Assembly (NCBI GenBank): GCA_019137255.1
Contig: WPDH01000223.1
Coordinates: 248,001-312,000 of the forward strand
Direction: 5' to 3'
Length of the DNA: 64,000 nt
Source: Corinectria fuckeliana
Lineage: Eukaryota; Ascomycota; Sordariomycetes; Hypocreales; Nectriaceae
This document shows, piece by piece, positions 24,563-35,679 of this stretch (position 1 is its first letter; every line of letters starts with the position of its first letter). The notes below the pieces were generated by a model, which did no database searches, was not told where the DNA came from, and was given only the letters and a program-made list of their open reading frames with translations. The position numbers and the translations under genes were made by a program.

Positions 24563-25583
24563 TTAGAACCGGTCGCTGATCCCCTTCTCCTTCTCCTGCG
24601 CCTTTCTCTCCCGGTTCGCATCGATCCACCACTTGTGCGACTCCTCGGTGCCGGTCCACTCTCCCTTGTCGTCGATCTCGTCCCACGGCTTGGGGCTCAG
24701 GATGTAGTGGACGTTCTTGACCCGGTCGTCGCGCCAGATGGGCGAGTGCACGCCCTCCCAGCGCAGCGTCTTGAGCGCGTTGTAGACGTAGGGCAGCGGC
24801 ACCCAGCGGCCGCGGTACAGGTCGGACAGCAGCGACTGGTCGGCAAAGTCCATGTTGGCGGCGTCAGCCTCCATGTGGGCGACAATCTGGTCGTACAGCG
24901 CGGCCGACGGGTTGACGACCTGCAGCCCGCCGTTCATGAAGCCCAGCGGGCCGACGGCCGGGTCGGCGGCCTCGGTCTGGGCGGCCTCGGGCGCGGCGTG
25001 CTGCGAGGTGAAGGCGCAGTTGGCCGGCACCCAGTCCTCGGGGTAGTGCGTCTTGCGCAGCGGGTTGCAGACGCAGGCGTGGCCGGCGGCGAAGACGCGG
25101 GCGCTGGAGTCGCGGGTGCCGGTGGCGCTGAGGGCGGGCGCGTCGAGCTCCAGGTCCATGAGCTCGTCCATGTTGCGCAGCACCAGCATGTCCGAGTCGA
25201 GCTGGACGACGCGGGCGTACTCGGTCAGCGAGAAGGGCGCCAGCTTGCTCCAGCAGTCGTAGAAGCGCGGGTCGTTGGAGTAGTCGCGGCCGGCGGCGGG
25301 CAGCAGGTAGGGGATGTGCTGGGCGGCGATGCCGCGGGCGCGCAGGGCGGCGTGGCCCTCGGCGGGGAAGGAGTCGGTGTAGAGGGCGACGAGCGGGTAG
25401 CGGGAGCCGACGCGCGCGAGGGAGTGGTGCAGCGTGAGGAGGCCGGAGAGGTAGTCGGTGTTGGTGATGAGGGTTGTCCAGACTGGGGGGGGATTAGACG
25501 GAGCACTTGGGTATGCTTCTAGGGCAGAGGGACTCACCCTTGTCCGAGTCGACGACCCGTTTCCTCGTTTCTGATTCTGCCAT
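24563..25583 (-). CDS. Family 8 glycosyltransferase (glycogenin/galactinol synthase-like)
   Basis: Exons 25583-25538 and 25482-24563 on the minus strand give 321 residues. The 55-nt intron joins MAESETRKRVVDSDK to VWTTLITNTDYLSG; a start at 25537 inside the intron would give a false N-terminus. The GT8 fold is shown by the N-terminal TTLITNTDYLSGLLTLHHSL, the metal- and sugar-nucleotide-binding DxD in VVQLDSDMLV (Asp111, Asp113) and FMNGGLQVVNPS. No signal peptide or membrane anchor is visible, so it is probably cytosolic. Family members move glucose or galactose from UDP-sugars to a protein tyrosine or an inositol; which one applies here cannot be told. A run of Ala/Glu near residue 190 (HAAPEAAQTEAA) is a lineage-type insertion. 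The coding sequence is very GC-rich. Confidence 0.9.
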
Positions 25584-25802
25584 TTTGGAGGGGGGGGTCA
25601 AGGTTATTGGACGAGGTTGTTGCAGGGTGCAAGTTTGTATGGTGATGATGATGTCGTCGAGTTGCGCCAAAATGTCTTGGAGTAAGTAAGTTCCGGTGGT
25701 GGGGGAGGGGGAGGGGTTCAACGCCGAGAGAGGCAGGTCCAAAAGGAGGAAGGGTCTCGAAGCTTAAACCACGAGAAGAAATAATAATGGTAAAATTGTT
25801 AA

Positions 25803-26014
25803 GGATATTCTCGGAAGAGACAGACTTCAGTACATGCTAGGGTTAAGGAATTGATCAGCTGCCCAAGCAATAGACCCTTTTGCCTGGTGTTGCTATGCGG
25901 GAAGCCTACGTACTTGGCAATTATGAGCTCGACGGCGGGGCAGAGCCGTCATGACGCAATTAGCAATTTTGCGGATGGGACTAAAAATCACATGCGTCTC
26001 GACCTAATAATAAT
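25803..26014 (+). repeat. dispersed repeat copy 1, left part (interrupted by a MITE)
   Basis: This stretch, which begins GATATTCTCGGAAGAGACAG, is about 80 percent identical by eye to the reverse complement of 39304-39100. It ends at the 8-bp ATAATAAT, after which a MITE is inserted; the rest of the copy resumes at 26342. It contains no intact reading frame, and I see no terminal inverted repeats. It may be an old retroelement terminal repeat or another non-coding element. Confidence 0.85.
26007..26014. repeat. left 8-bp target-site duplication of the MITE
   Basis: ATAATAAT, identical to 26334-26341 on the other side. Confidence 0.85.
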
Positions 26015-26333
26015 AAGTTGTGCTATTCGGGCTGTATGATATTTCTAGTCGGGCTGTACATTACATGCTACATGCTTATTTGGGGGTTTACTCTCCTTGG
26101 ATACTCTCGTATTTATAATAATAGAGTAGTTAGGGTATTAAAGTATTAAGGCATAAGACATTAAAGTGTTAAAGTATTAAGGTGTTAGAGTATTATAGAG
26201 TTTAAGCATTAAGGAGTTAAAGTGTTAAATAAAACATTAGAGAACTAAAACTGTAATAAAGCGAATAATAAGTAAGAAGTGTGAGTTTACAGCCTGAATA
26301 GATAGATGTGGTACAGCCCGAACAGCACAACTT
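26015..26333. mobile_element. 319-bp MITE with 22-bp terminal inverted repeats, nested in the dispersed repeat
   Basis: Left end AAGTTGTGCTATTCGGGCTG and right end (reverse complement) AAGTTGTGCTGTTCGGGCTG form 22-bp inverted repeats with one mismatch. Both sides are flanked by ATAATAAT (26007-26014 and 26334-26341), an 8-bp target duplication. The uninterrupted repeat copy at 39 kb has a single ATAATAAT at the matching place, which confirms the insertion. The inside is A/T-rich and made of repeated blocks such as TTAAAGTATTAAGG; there is no coding sequence. An 8-bp duplication is typical of hAT-type elements, but the terminal sequence does not identify a family. Confidence 0.9.
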
Positions 26334-26341
26334 ATAATAAT
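26334..26341. repeat. right 8-bp target-site duplication of the MITE
   Basis: ATAATAAT, identical to 26007-26014; the pre-insertion site is present once in the second repeat copy at 39.1 kb. Confidence 0.85.
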
Positions 26342-26430
26342 TTCAATGTCTTAACTACTTGGACTTAGGTCCTATACTAACAAGACAGTTTTGCCAGACT
26401 ATCCTTCCTTCCCTACCCGACCCGCTCATA
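26342..26430 (+). repeat. dispersed repeat copy 1, right part
   Basis: Continues the repeat after the MITE (TTCAATGTC... to CCCGACCCGCTCATA) and matches the reverse complement of 39023-39110, including CAGTTTTGCCAGAC against CGGTTTTGCCAGAC. Confidence 0.8.
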
Positions 26431-28648
26431 TGCAGCACTCTCTCTTTCCCTCTTTATTAACACCTATCTTCAGCCCACCACCATCTCTACACTCCCTCCT
26501 CCCCTTCACATCAATACCTCAACTCTGTACGCTACCATCTCTGCATGCCCTCTTCCCTCCGCTTCAACAGCACCACGACCCTACACGCCACCATCTCTAG
26601 CACTCTCTATACTGCGATGTTCAGCTATCTATTTGGTACCGGCATTCTAGGTAAGACCTCCTCCTTAACATCTTACTTCTCTCTAACCATGTCCTAGCTT
26701 CTAGCATCCAACCTCTACACTCGCTGGGCTGCTATAGTATACCAATCTATCCCTCCAAGGTTTGTTTCTTCGACTTATTATCCATTCTACCATTCTTACT
26801 TTGGAAACAGGCACCTTCTCGAATATTTTATGCTCTGGTCTAGTAATACCTAGACATCCAAGATGGTACATCAATGATCCTTTCCTCTATTACTTTGTGC
26901 CAGATCCACTAACATCAGCTATAAGGAGTCTACAAGCCGCTCGGAAAGCGCGTACTTTACCATAATCCCACCTCTGCCGCTCCTCTTCTGTCGAAACTGC
27001 CACCATGCAGCCATGGTGAACAAGGTGGCAGTTGACACCCACCTCCAGAGCTGCCACGGCGTTGCAGACCAGGGCATCACGGCGGAATCCATCCAACTGT
27101 GCCCCGATGGTCGTGAGGACAATGTCACCTTGTTGAAGAAGAGGATACACCCTTGCCAAAAAGACGACAATTTGATCTTCCTGGAGAAGGCATGGCTGCC
27201 TCCCACCGTTCCTAGGCTTGCAGTACGGCCATTACCAGACGCCGTTCCCCAACAGGAAGACCTTGTTACAACCACAACGCCCGGCATAAGCTCACGTCCC
27301 TTTGCGACCACCAAGTCGAGGTCCAGGCCATTACCTTGGGCGAAACGTCTGACTTTGGCTTTGTCGTTCAGAGAACCGCTTCCGCCACTGCCTCGTCGTT
27401 GGCAGCCATCCTCGAACCCTTCGCCAAGACAAGCATCCGCCAAAGTTCTTCCACCGCCAACACCATAAGTAACGGCGAGGTGAACGAAGTTATCCAGAAG
27501 TTCAAGTTCCAAAAGCACCTGAAAGATTTCTCGACCGCCGAGGTCCTCGCACTGTCGTCACAAGTGCCAGCGAGAGAATTGGCGCGTATTCCACCTCACC
27601 GATTGGATTCCAATCTCAAAATGGTTGCCAAACCCGTCCGATCAACGGAGAAGACTTCACATGTACATAGGTCATTCGATGGAAACCATACCGTAGGTAA
27701 TAGTTGCCGATTTGAATCTTGAGCGCAAGCCACCACCAGAACCTCCTCATCGCCTCATTGGCCACGTTCTACCACGGGGGGTTATAGTATAAGGCGATAT
27801 GCACATTGGTCTGTGGGATTGAGGCGACAGTTGTTATCTGTGTGTTCATTATACGAATTAGCAGATGTAGTCCTTCTGCGCTCTTTAGCCAATAAATTAG
27901 CTCGTGGAACTCCTTTGCATTTTAACATGCAGTCTGCACCTCTAGCAACGCGTCTAACGATCTCAACTCCATCCTCACGCCACGCGCTGCCACAACCCAG
28001 GTTCCTACAATCTTCAGCTTGTGCACATAATATCGCTTCGCATTCTATAGCAATTACTAACTTGACTGGCAGATACGCATCCTACTACCATGTCGCCGAA
28101 TCCTTATTTGATGTGTGCTAGAGTTCACAGAGAACCACCCGACCCAAAGGGGTAAACCTACCGCTAGACGAACGGCATAGGTCTAGGCTAGTCTACGTAG
28201 TATATGTAGGTAGTAGCACTACTTATGTAAGGTACTGGTCTAATATTTAGGCCCAGCCACTAGCCTAATGAAGCCCTAGCGTCCGCCGTTTTCCCGACAA
28301 CTCCATATTTTCTTTCCAAGGCGGGCCACAACGCCGGCTGCCGCCATTTTAGTTGCATCCGCTCCGAACCTCCGTCCACCCCGTCGCCGAGCCCTCAACA
28401 CCCCGAAGCCTCCAATGATTCCGCGACCGAGTCCCCACTGATAAGGCTGAGCCGAGGCTTGATAGCGACCAGTTTTAGCTAATAAAGCTGGATTGCGCGT
28501 CCTATTGAACTTTTGGGAAGTGCCTCAGACATTCATTCATCGTCGGCATCCCTGGAGCATCGTTTTATTTCCCCCCCTCGCAGACATTACAAGTTGCTGT
28601 GTCTGTCGAGGCTTCACTGGGACCATCGCAGTAAAGCCACAGTCCATC
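26431..28648. other. unresolved accessory stretch before the thioesterase-like gene
   Basis: The first part (26431-26600) is C/T-rich and promoter-like. An ATG near 26620 opens a short frame (MFSYLFGTGIL) ending at a GTAAGA donor; I cannot extend it into a convincing gene. At 27013-27722 two overlapping plus-strand frames read like protein (MVNKVAVDTHLQSCHGVADQ and, in another frame, HQVEVQAITLGETSDFGFV). This fits either a gene with an unplaced intron or a frameshifted relic. The remainder to 28648 holds nothing I recognise. Confidence 0.3.
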
Positions 28649-29742
28649 ATGGCGTCTGCGGCAAGGAAGCTGCCCGGGCTGTCCCTTGTGGTGCCCGTCT
28701 TTGCGCCCCTCGCCATCGGCTCCATGGGATATGCGGCCTGGCGCGTCAACTGGGGCCCCCTCGTGCACTCGTTCCTGACGGGACCCGGCCGGACGTCGAG
28801 GATCCTGCTGCTGCTGTTCGTGCTGTTCAACTGGAAGAACATGCCGTTTGCGTGGACCGTAAGTGCACCCCATTCCCCTCGGCATCGTCGCAGTCGCTGA
28901 CGCGGAGGCACCAGTACCGCGTCTTCTACACCATCTTCTACCACATGTCTTTGCGCAAGTCCCCGAGGCACGGCCCCGGCGCTCTCTTCAAGCCCATCAT
29001 CACGTCCTCGCACGCGCCGCTGCTCGAGATCGACTACAACCTGCACAAGTCCAACTCGACCTACTTCGCCGACCTCGACATCTCGCGAACCCACCTCGTG
29101 TCGTACCTCTGCCGCGCATCCATGGCGAGCCTCACGCGCAACTCGCAGTCCAAGGTGGTCCTGGACCCCAAGACGGGCGGCCCCGTCAAGGGCACCGTCG
29201 GCATCATGCTCGGCGCCGTCCAGTGCAGCTTCAAGCGCGAGATCCCCGCCTACAGGGGCTTCGAGATGTGGAGCCGCGTGCTCGCCTGGGACCGCAAGTG
29301 GCTCTACATCGTCACCCACTACATGCCCAAGAACGCCGCCCGCCCGACCGAGTGGCTCGACGAGCGATGCGCCAAGATGCGCAAGCGCGGGCCCCAGGAC
29401 GCCGCGGGCGGCTGGGAGAAGAAGATGTACGCCACCGCCATCAGCAAGTACGTCTTCAAGCTCGGCCGCTTCACCGTGAACCCGGCCTACGTCCTGGGCG
29501 GCGACTCGGGCCTGCTGCCGGAACGCCCCGGCGGCTGGATGAGCGGCGAGCAGCAGGTCGGCGACCTGTCCGTCGACCTGTCCGACGTCGACCTGTCCGT
29601 CGACGGCGAGTGGGATTGGCGCCGGGTCGAGGCGCAGCGACGCAAGGGTCTGGAGCTGGCTTCCAAGTTCCACGAGCTGGAGGAGCTGCACGATGTCTTT
29701 GACGGCGGCGACTACGGCGCGCTCGGCAAGTTTGGGCCTTGA
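28649..29742 (+). CDS. Membrane-anchored thioesterase-like (hotdog-fold, THEM6-type) protein
   Basis: Exons 28649-28858 and 28915-29742 give 345 residues; the 56-nt intron is in phase 0. The N-terminus has two hydrophobic segments (about residues 9-30 and 48-66), so an ER or mitochondrial membrane anchor is likely. The region from about residue 95 (PIITSSHAPLLEIDYNLHKS) through YFADLDISRTHLVSYL and TVGIMLGAVQCSFKREI resembles the fungal thioesterase-like superfamily with an acyl-CoA hotdog fold. I infer this from overall pattern; catalytic residues are not certain. The tail after residue 270 is acidic and repetitive (VDLSDVDLSVDGEWD). Fungal copies are often annotated only as capsule-biosynthesis-like or hypothetical. 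The 3' end faces the CFEM gene. Confidence 0.82.
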
Positions 29743-30000
29743 AGAACTATGGGGAAGAGCCGGTTGCTGCTTCAAATAGCTCGAATGATGGCGCTCAATG
29801 ACGCGGAACGGCAACAAGGATCCTCGTGGGCAACGGTGCGGAGTGTTGGTAAACCTCCGATGAGTTATGTACGACTTGTCACGGAATAGATTTGCTTATG
29901 AGTTTAGATAGATTTGCGCATTATTAAGAACTACACGTTATTTTAGTGTTATAGTATTACCCAGGATCGCTTTGTGAATACACTCGGCCGGCCCAAGCAC

Positions 30001-30529
30001 TCATAGCACAGCGACCGCGACAACCATGGCAGCCGTCGTTCCAGCCCACGCCAAATTCCGGGGTAGATGTGATGCAGCGGCGGTAGTCGCAGTCGCCTTG
30101 ACCGCAGCGGTGGTTTGGGAGGCAGTCATGTTGGATATTTGGTCGGCACAGAGATCCGCGACGAGGTTGGCGGTGTCTACAGGTCCAAGTCAGTCGCGGC
30201 CAACAGCATCCAGATGGGAGAAGAAAAGGAGAAGCAGACAAAAAAAAAAAAGAAGAAGACGAGGGGGAAAAGGTGCAAGGTTCTACTGCGCACATACCGG
30301 AGATATCGTCGAGCTTGCAGCCGGCGTTGACGAGGCAGGGCGACGTGGTCTCGATGATGTCCTCGAGCTGGCTGCATTGGCACTCGACGTCCGCGACAGC
30401 GCAGCCGTGCTCCTTGGCGCCGATGGCGAGGCACTTGACGGCGCACTTGGGGAGGCTTGCTTGGAATTGTGCGAGGCCGGCGAGGGCGGTTGTGGCGAGG
30501 AGGAGGAGGAGGCGGAGGAGGATCATCAT
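30001..30529 (-). CDS. Small secreted CFEM-domain protein, probably GPI-anchored
   Basis: Exons 30529-30298 and 30176-30001 on the minus strand give 135 residues. A signal peptide (MMILLRLLLLLATTALAGLA) is followed by the eight-cysteine CFEM pattern: PKCAVKC, EHGCAVADVECQCSQ, SPCLVNAGC and NLVADLC, where the last Cys is encoded by exon 2. The Asp in the CxxxDxxCxC segment, which binds heme iron in known CFEM proteins, is present (AVADVEC). A Ser/Thr/Ala-rich spacer and a hydrophobic end (AAMVVAVAVL) fit a GPI-anchor signal. CFEM proteins work in heme uptake, surface structure or host interaction; the role here is not determined. The intron is 121 nt and contains an A12 run at 30240. The start could be the second Met, one codon later. 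Confidence 0.9.
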
Positions 30530-33204
30530 TGGGCAGCGGATGCACGAAAACGAAGGAGGAGGAGGAGGAGGAGGAGGGTTGACGGGTTGACGGGTTGTCG
30601 ATATAGTTTTTGCAACGCAGAGACGAGGTGCTGTAGACGGGTAGCAATGGGAGGTAGGTAAGTAAGTGTCGAGTGCCGGACGAGATGGACGTGGTGTCGA
30701 AGAGATTGGCGCAACACAAGCCGACTCTGCCAAGGTAAGACAACACCAATACGAGAGAGCAACAGGACGCAGTTGCAATGGAATGAAATCAAGTGGAAGA
30801 GGAAGAGGAAGAGGAAGAAGAAGGAAATAAAACAGCATCCCACTCCTCTTCTACATAACACAAACCAGCAGCCATACGACGCATCCGTCACCCCGTCACA
30901 GCCACATATCTATGACCATTAACCACTTACCACTTACCACTTACCAGCCCCAAGCCAACATCAAGGGCCTACTTCCCTAGGAGTGCTAGGTAGGTAAAAA
31001 GACGTCCCTCCAACCAAGAGCCCGCCCTTCCGCATTGTGTGCCGCTCAAGCCTCTCCCCCACGAGCCTACTACTGCTAGCGCACTGCGTCCAAGTCAGTC
31101 AAAGCACCCGGCACCAACAGGACAGGACCATGTTTTCCACCCCATGTTCCCCCCCTGCCTTCTCTTTTCCCAGTCGTTCGTCACATTACCACTACTCGGA
31201 AGAGAAAAGAGGTGTATGGGTGCGGCACAAATCGGGACAGGTCGCAGCCATCTCAACCGCAAATGGTCCGGGGGAATTTCAGCTTTGGGCGGGATTCCTC
31301 CGGTGCAATTCGCCCAGACCGGGGCAGCGTGGCGCTGGACCGGGCTGCTGGGGCGCTCCACTGCTGACGGGCTTCCAGGTCGTTGCAGGCGCAGGGGCGC
31401 TTTCCTTGGGCCTATAGGGCTTCTGTGGTGCCTGGGAGGGCCTGTGAAGGGGAGGTGGCACAGACGGGCACAACAGTGCTGGCGGATGGATTGGATAATT
31501 GAATAGTTGGCGGTAGTCGTAGTTTAACTTCATCTTGGGATGACAATTCCGGAGAGTCACAGTGTTGTTGTGTCTAGTAGGCCTGCCACCAGGATTCGCT
31601 CTTCGGTCCAATCCCACACGCCAATCACCAAACTGGCTCATGTTTCTAGCCCATCTTGGACTTCGATCGCGGAGAAAGACTAGACTTGTTGCTTGGGAGT
31701 CAGGGGCTCCTGGGCCTTTGAAGGTGTAGAGATGTTACCCTGCCCGTGCCGTCGTTCCGAACGTGACTGCGGATGAAGGCCGACCAGACCGTGGACAAGA
31801 CCAACTTGAAACAGCCTTGATCCCGTTGCAGTTGCGGGAGGGCCTTTGTGTTTGCCATTTCAAGTGTTCGGGTGACTTTATGATGAGAGCTAGTCCATAC
31901 ATCAACCCCCGCGGCAAAGCGAACTGTACGTACGGGATATGCGTGAGGCCGGCCGCGAGGGAAGCACGAACTGTGACACCAGAGTCTATAGGAGTAGCTG
32001 GATTTGACAGCGGACAGGAACTCCTGATTCAACACCAAAGCAAAGACGACGAAGAACGCCACAAAATCTATCTAGATATCCAACACCTCGAGAGTCAACC
32101 CGGAACAGAAACAATCAAGGGTTCAAGTTGATCAGTTGACATATAAATATGTTTCTCAGCATCGGCAGGGTTTTCCTGCCTCAGTGCTTGACTCTAATAT
32201 TGGTCATCATCATTTGAACTTGAACCCCGTCTCGAAACCAGTTCCGATCACCTCCCGATAGAACTTCCAGCGAAGTTTAGAGTGGAAAAAAAGAGGAGAT
32301 CGTCGCCAGAAGGTCGACGATGGCACCCTCCTCGCGTCAAGAATGAGCCCCATTGAGTAACCTAGCTTTCGCCGGGCAATCGCATACCTATCAACCTCGA
32401 CAACAAGTCCTCGGCGCCCGACGCCACACCCGCAAGCACCAATGCGTCCGCCCACCTCCCCTCACGCAGCGCACCAGCTCGAAAAGCGACCGTCACGTCC
32501 CGCCGGCTCGGACTCATATCTTCATCCACGAGGGCCGGGGGCGCGAGTAGACACGTTCGAACCGGGTTACTTCGCGAGGGTCGAGCAGTGGAAACAGGGC
32601 CGGCGCGAGGGAGAGGGCCTGGGCGGCCGAGGTCAGCCGCTGTGCTTTTATGGCGGCGCGTTTCCGCATTCTCGATAAAAAGAGACGTCCGGGGACTTTC
32701 TCCCAGAGCTTGGAAGGGGAAAAGCGAGACGCTGCAGCGCGAGGCCGCAGCGTCTCTGTGTGTGAGCTCCGAATGGCGATTTGTTGAACGAGGAGGGTGG
32801 TGAAGAAGGAAGGAAAAATCGGAAGCAGGAGCCTGCGTTTGAATTTTTATGCGATGGGGCTCTAGTGGGAGTGGCCTTAGGCAGATTCTGGGGGGTGCAG
32901 GTTCAGCTAGGGCCACTTTTCTTTTCTTTCCGCCGCGTCGAGTGAGCCAATCCGAGCTTCGATCCGGGAAGGCTGGTGCAGCTGCCTTTGTGCCTGTTCA
33001 TCCGCAGCTACATACGAAGTAGGCAATCTACAAAAGTCCCGTCGCATCCATCTTTGAACCATCATCCTCTTGCCGACCTCGAAAGGCCGTTCCGAGATCA
33101 AACCCGCCATCTTCGAGCACCCTCCCCGTTCGACTTGCGCCCAGCTCGAAAGACGCGAAGGAAAACCCCCAACCCTCTGCCTCGTGCACTCCTCAGCCGC
33201 AGCA
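30530..33204. other. long intergenic region between the CFEM gene and RAE1
   Basis: It begins with a purine-rich CFEM upstream region (GGA/GAG blocks near 30553-30578 and 30798-30825). Long frames at 31.0-32.1 kb and 32.36-32.92 kb occur on both strands over the same DNA and show no family features. The last 250 bp before 33205 look like the RAE1 leader. No RNA gene seen. Confidence 0.4.
30553..30578. repeat. GGA microsatellite upstream of the CFEM gene
   Basis: A run of GGA triplets (TCC on the gene strand) lies about 25-50 bp upstream of the CFEM start codon, in the likely 5' leader. Confidence 0.6.
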
Positions 33205-34397
33205 ATGTCGGGATTCTTTAGCAACAACACCACGAGCGCGTCGGCGAGCAACACCGTCGGCGACCTCAATAAAGACATGGCGCTGGTGGAGCCTCCCAGC
33301 GACTCCGTCTCCGATCTGGCCTTCTCGCCTGCGCCCAACGGCCCCGACTTCCTCGCCGTGGCTAGCTGGGATAACCAGGTCCGCGTTTACGAGGTTTTAC
33401 CAGACGGCGCGAGCGTAGGCCGCCACGCCTACCAACACACCCAGCCTGTCCTGAGCGTCGACTTTTCCAAGGTAAGAGCCCTCGTCTACGGCTCGTTGGA
33501 ACCCGCGGGGGAATGAGGCTAACGCTACAAACCAGGATGGAACCAGGGTCGTCTCGGCCGGCGCCGACAAGACGGTCAAAGTCTGCGACCTCCCCTCGCA
33601 GCAGGACATCGTCGTTGGCACCCACGACCAGCCCGTGCGAGCCTGTCGCTTCTTCGACAGCCAAAACGGCCCCATAGTGGTGACTGGATCCTGGGACAAG
33701 ACGGTCAAGTACTGGGACCTTCGGCAGCAGGCTCCCGTGGCGACTGTCTCGTGCCAGGAGCGGGTGTACTCGTTGGACGTCCGCGACAACCTCTGCGTCG
33801 TTGGTACGGCCGACCGTTACATCAACGTCATCAACCTCAAGAACCCAGACAAGTTCTACAAGACGCTTCAGAGCCCCCTTAAGTGGCAGACGAGGGTAGT
33901 GAGCTGCTTCGCTGACTCGGCGGGCTTTGCCATTGGTAGCATTGAGGGCAGATGCGCCATTCAGTATGTGGAGGAGAAAGATGCTAGGTATGTCTCCGAC
34001 ATGGCACCCGTATCTCTGTCTCGACTCTAACACACTTAGCTCCAACTTCTCTTTCAAGTGTCACCGCGACCCCCCCGCCAACAACGTCACCAGCGTTTAC
34101 GCCGTCAACGACATCTCCTTCCACCCCGTCCACGGTACCTTCAGCACGGCCGGGTCCGACGGTACTTTCCACTTCTGGGACAAGGATGCCAAGCACCGCC
34201 TCAAGGGCTACCCCAACGTGGGTGGCAGCATCACGTCGACGGCCTTCAACAAGAACGGTAGCATCTTCGCCTATGCCGTTAGTTACGACTGGAGCAAGGG
34301 CTACCAACATAACACGCAGAACTATCCCATCAAGGTCATGCTGCACCCGGTCAACAACGATGAGTGCAAGCCCCGGCCGTCGTTGAAGAAGAGGTAA
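33205..34397 (+). CDS. RAE1: Poly(A)+ RNA export protein Rae1/Gle2 (WD40)
   Basis: Exons 33205-33471, 33536-33987, 34040-34397; phases join to 358 residues, the size of yeast Gle2. The N-terminus (FFSNNTTSASASNTVGDLNK) is short and polar, followed by a seven-bladed WD propeller. Visible blades include FLAVASWDNQVRVYEV, VVSAGADKTVKVCDL, VVTGSWDKTVKYWDLR and FSTAGSDGTFHFWDKD. The conserved family stretch IGSIEGRCAIQYVEE is complete. Rae1 binds the GLEBS motif of Nup98/Nup116-type nucleoporins at the nuclear pore, helps mRNA export and in animals also acts in the spindle checkpoint. The start was chosen because it is the first ATG and lies in a GCAATGTCG context just upstream of the conserved region. 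Confidence 0.95.
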
Positions 34398-34962
34398 ATG
34401 GGATGCGGACGGGTAATTGATGGAAAGGACAAGCGGGAAATGGGCAGAGAAGCTGGGTTGGTTATTGAGTATGTACGAAGGGAAAATGTTAGCTTAAGGG
34501 GAAGATTGGTCAGTCTGAAAGCGGGAGAGATATGTGAAATTGAGCCAGTGAGCAAAAAAGGCACGGTGGATAGTGGATGAAGAGGTGTTACGAGAGATGA
34601 TACCATAGACAGACACACAACACACAACAACCATCACACCGGAAACAAGTGGCACGCACAGGATTTTAGGTAGAACTGGCAGGCAAAATTGACAGTAGTT
34701 GGTTTTCTTTGAAACCAAGAATAATCAATGTTGATTTTTGCGGTTCATCCAAATCATGAAAAGCTACTCTCAGAGCTCAAGTTAGAGCATTGTAGACTAT
34801 TAGAGTGCGTGACAGCGACACTAGCGTCGCCGACGTAGAACAAATTAGAACGCTATACCATTTCTCCCCCAATTCCAGCAAGGCAGGTCGGTCATCATAC
34901 AAGGACCGTTACCCCAGCACATAGCACATGACCTGCCTCAACGCAGGATGCATATTTCAGGG
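34398..34962. other. convergent 3' region
   Basis: Contains the 3' end regions of RAE1 (+) and the Ser-rich gene (-). No gene seen. Confidence 0.5.
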
Positions 34963-35679
34963 TTACTTCTTGAGGCTCATGACATCGTCAACCATGCTGC
35001 GCCACATGTCGAGCATGAAGGTGCTGCGGTCCGGGTCCTCGTGGGCTTGCTGCGACTGCTGCTCGTGGGCGAACTTGAGCTCGACGCCGTCGACGGTGAC
35101 GCCGGCGACACCGGCGAGGGGCGCGCCGGGCACGACGTTATCGGGGTCGGCGGCGACGATGGTGGCGGCGTTGCTGCTGCGGAAGCGGGCGCCGAGGTCG
35201 GCGGCGTCGGAGAGCGAGGCGTGGTAGGCGCCGTAGTTGTCCGGGAGGAGCGGCATGCGCGGGAGGGCCTCAGAGGTGACGGGGACGGGATGCAGCGGCG
35301 GGAGGACGGTGGCGTCGAGGTGGGCGGCTTGGGCGGAGGAGGAGGAGGAGGAGGAGGAGGAGAAGGCAGAGGGTGACGAGGAGTGGAAGCCCTGCATCAG
35401 AGGCTTGGGGCGGTTGGCGATGGAGGGTTGAGGGGTGGGACGGTGGGTGGTGGTCATGCTCCGGGACTATGTGAGGGGGGAGAAGAGAGGAGAGTCAGCG
35501 GGAGAGCAATGGAAAAGTGGAAATGGAGGATGAATTGGAAGCATGGAACATACCTCATCGGTGCGGCGGGTGCGCAGGAGCTCGTCGTACTTGGGCATCA
35601 GCACGGCGCCGGCACTGCGCTGGGAGTCCAGCACGGCGCGGGACAGTTTTGAGGCGGGAGCGGCGATTCTGGACGACAT
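34963..35679 (-). CDS. Unknown fungal protein with Ser-rich linker, possible mitochondrial presequence
   Basis: Exons 35679-35554 and 35466-34963 on the minus strand give 209 residues; the 87-nt intron is in phase 0. I do not recognise the family. The N-terminus (MSSRIAAPASKLSRAVLDSQ) is rich in Arg, Ser and Ala with few acidic residues and could be a mitochondrial targeting sequence. A serine run (residues about 78-88), encoded by a TCC/GGA microsatellite at 35337-35363, separates it from a C-terminal part with PLLPDNYGAYH, VVPGAPLAGVAGVTVDGVEL and a helical end FMLDMWRSMVDDVMSLKK. The conserved look of that C-terminal end and the clean splice sites support a real gene. Confidence 0.75.
35337..35363. 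repeat. GGA/TCC microsatellite encoding a Ser tract
   Basis: About nine GGA triplets in the plus strand, read as TCC (Ser) by the minus-strand gene at 34963-35679. Length variation here would change the Ser tract but keep the frame. Confidence 0.75.

Noticed and set aside
28537..29817. 426-codon minus-strand frame
   Set aside because: Antisense shadow of the thioesterase-like gene in GC-rich DNA.
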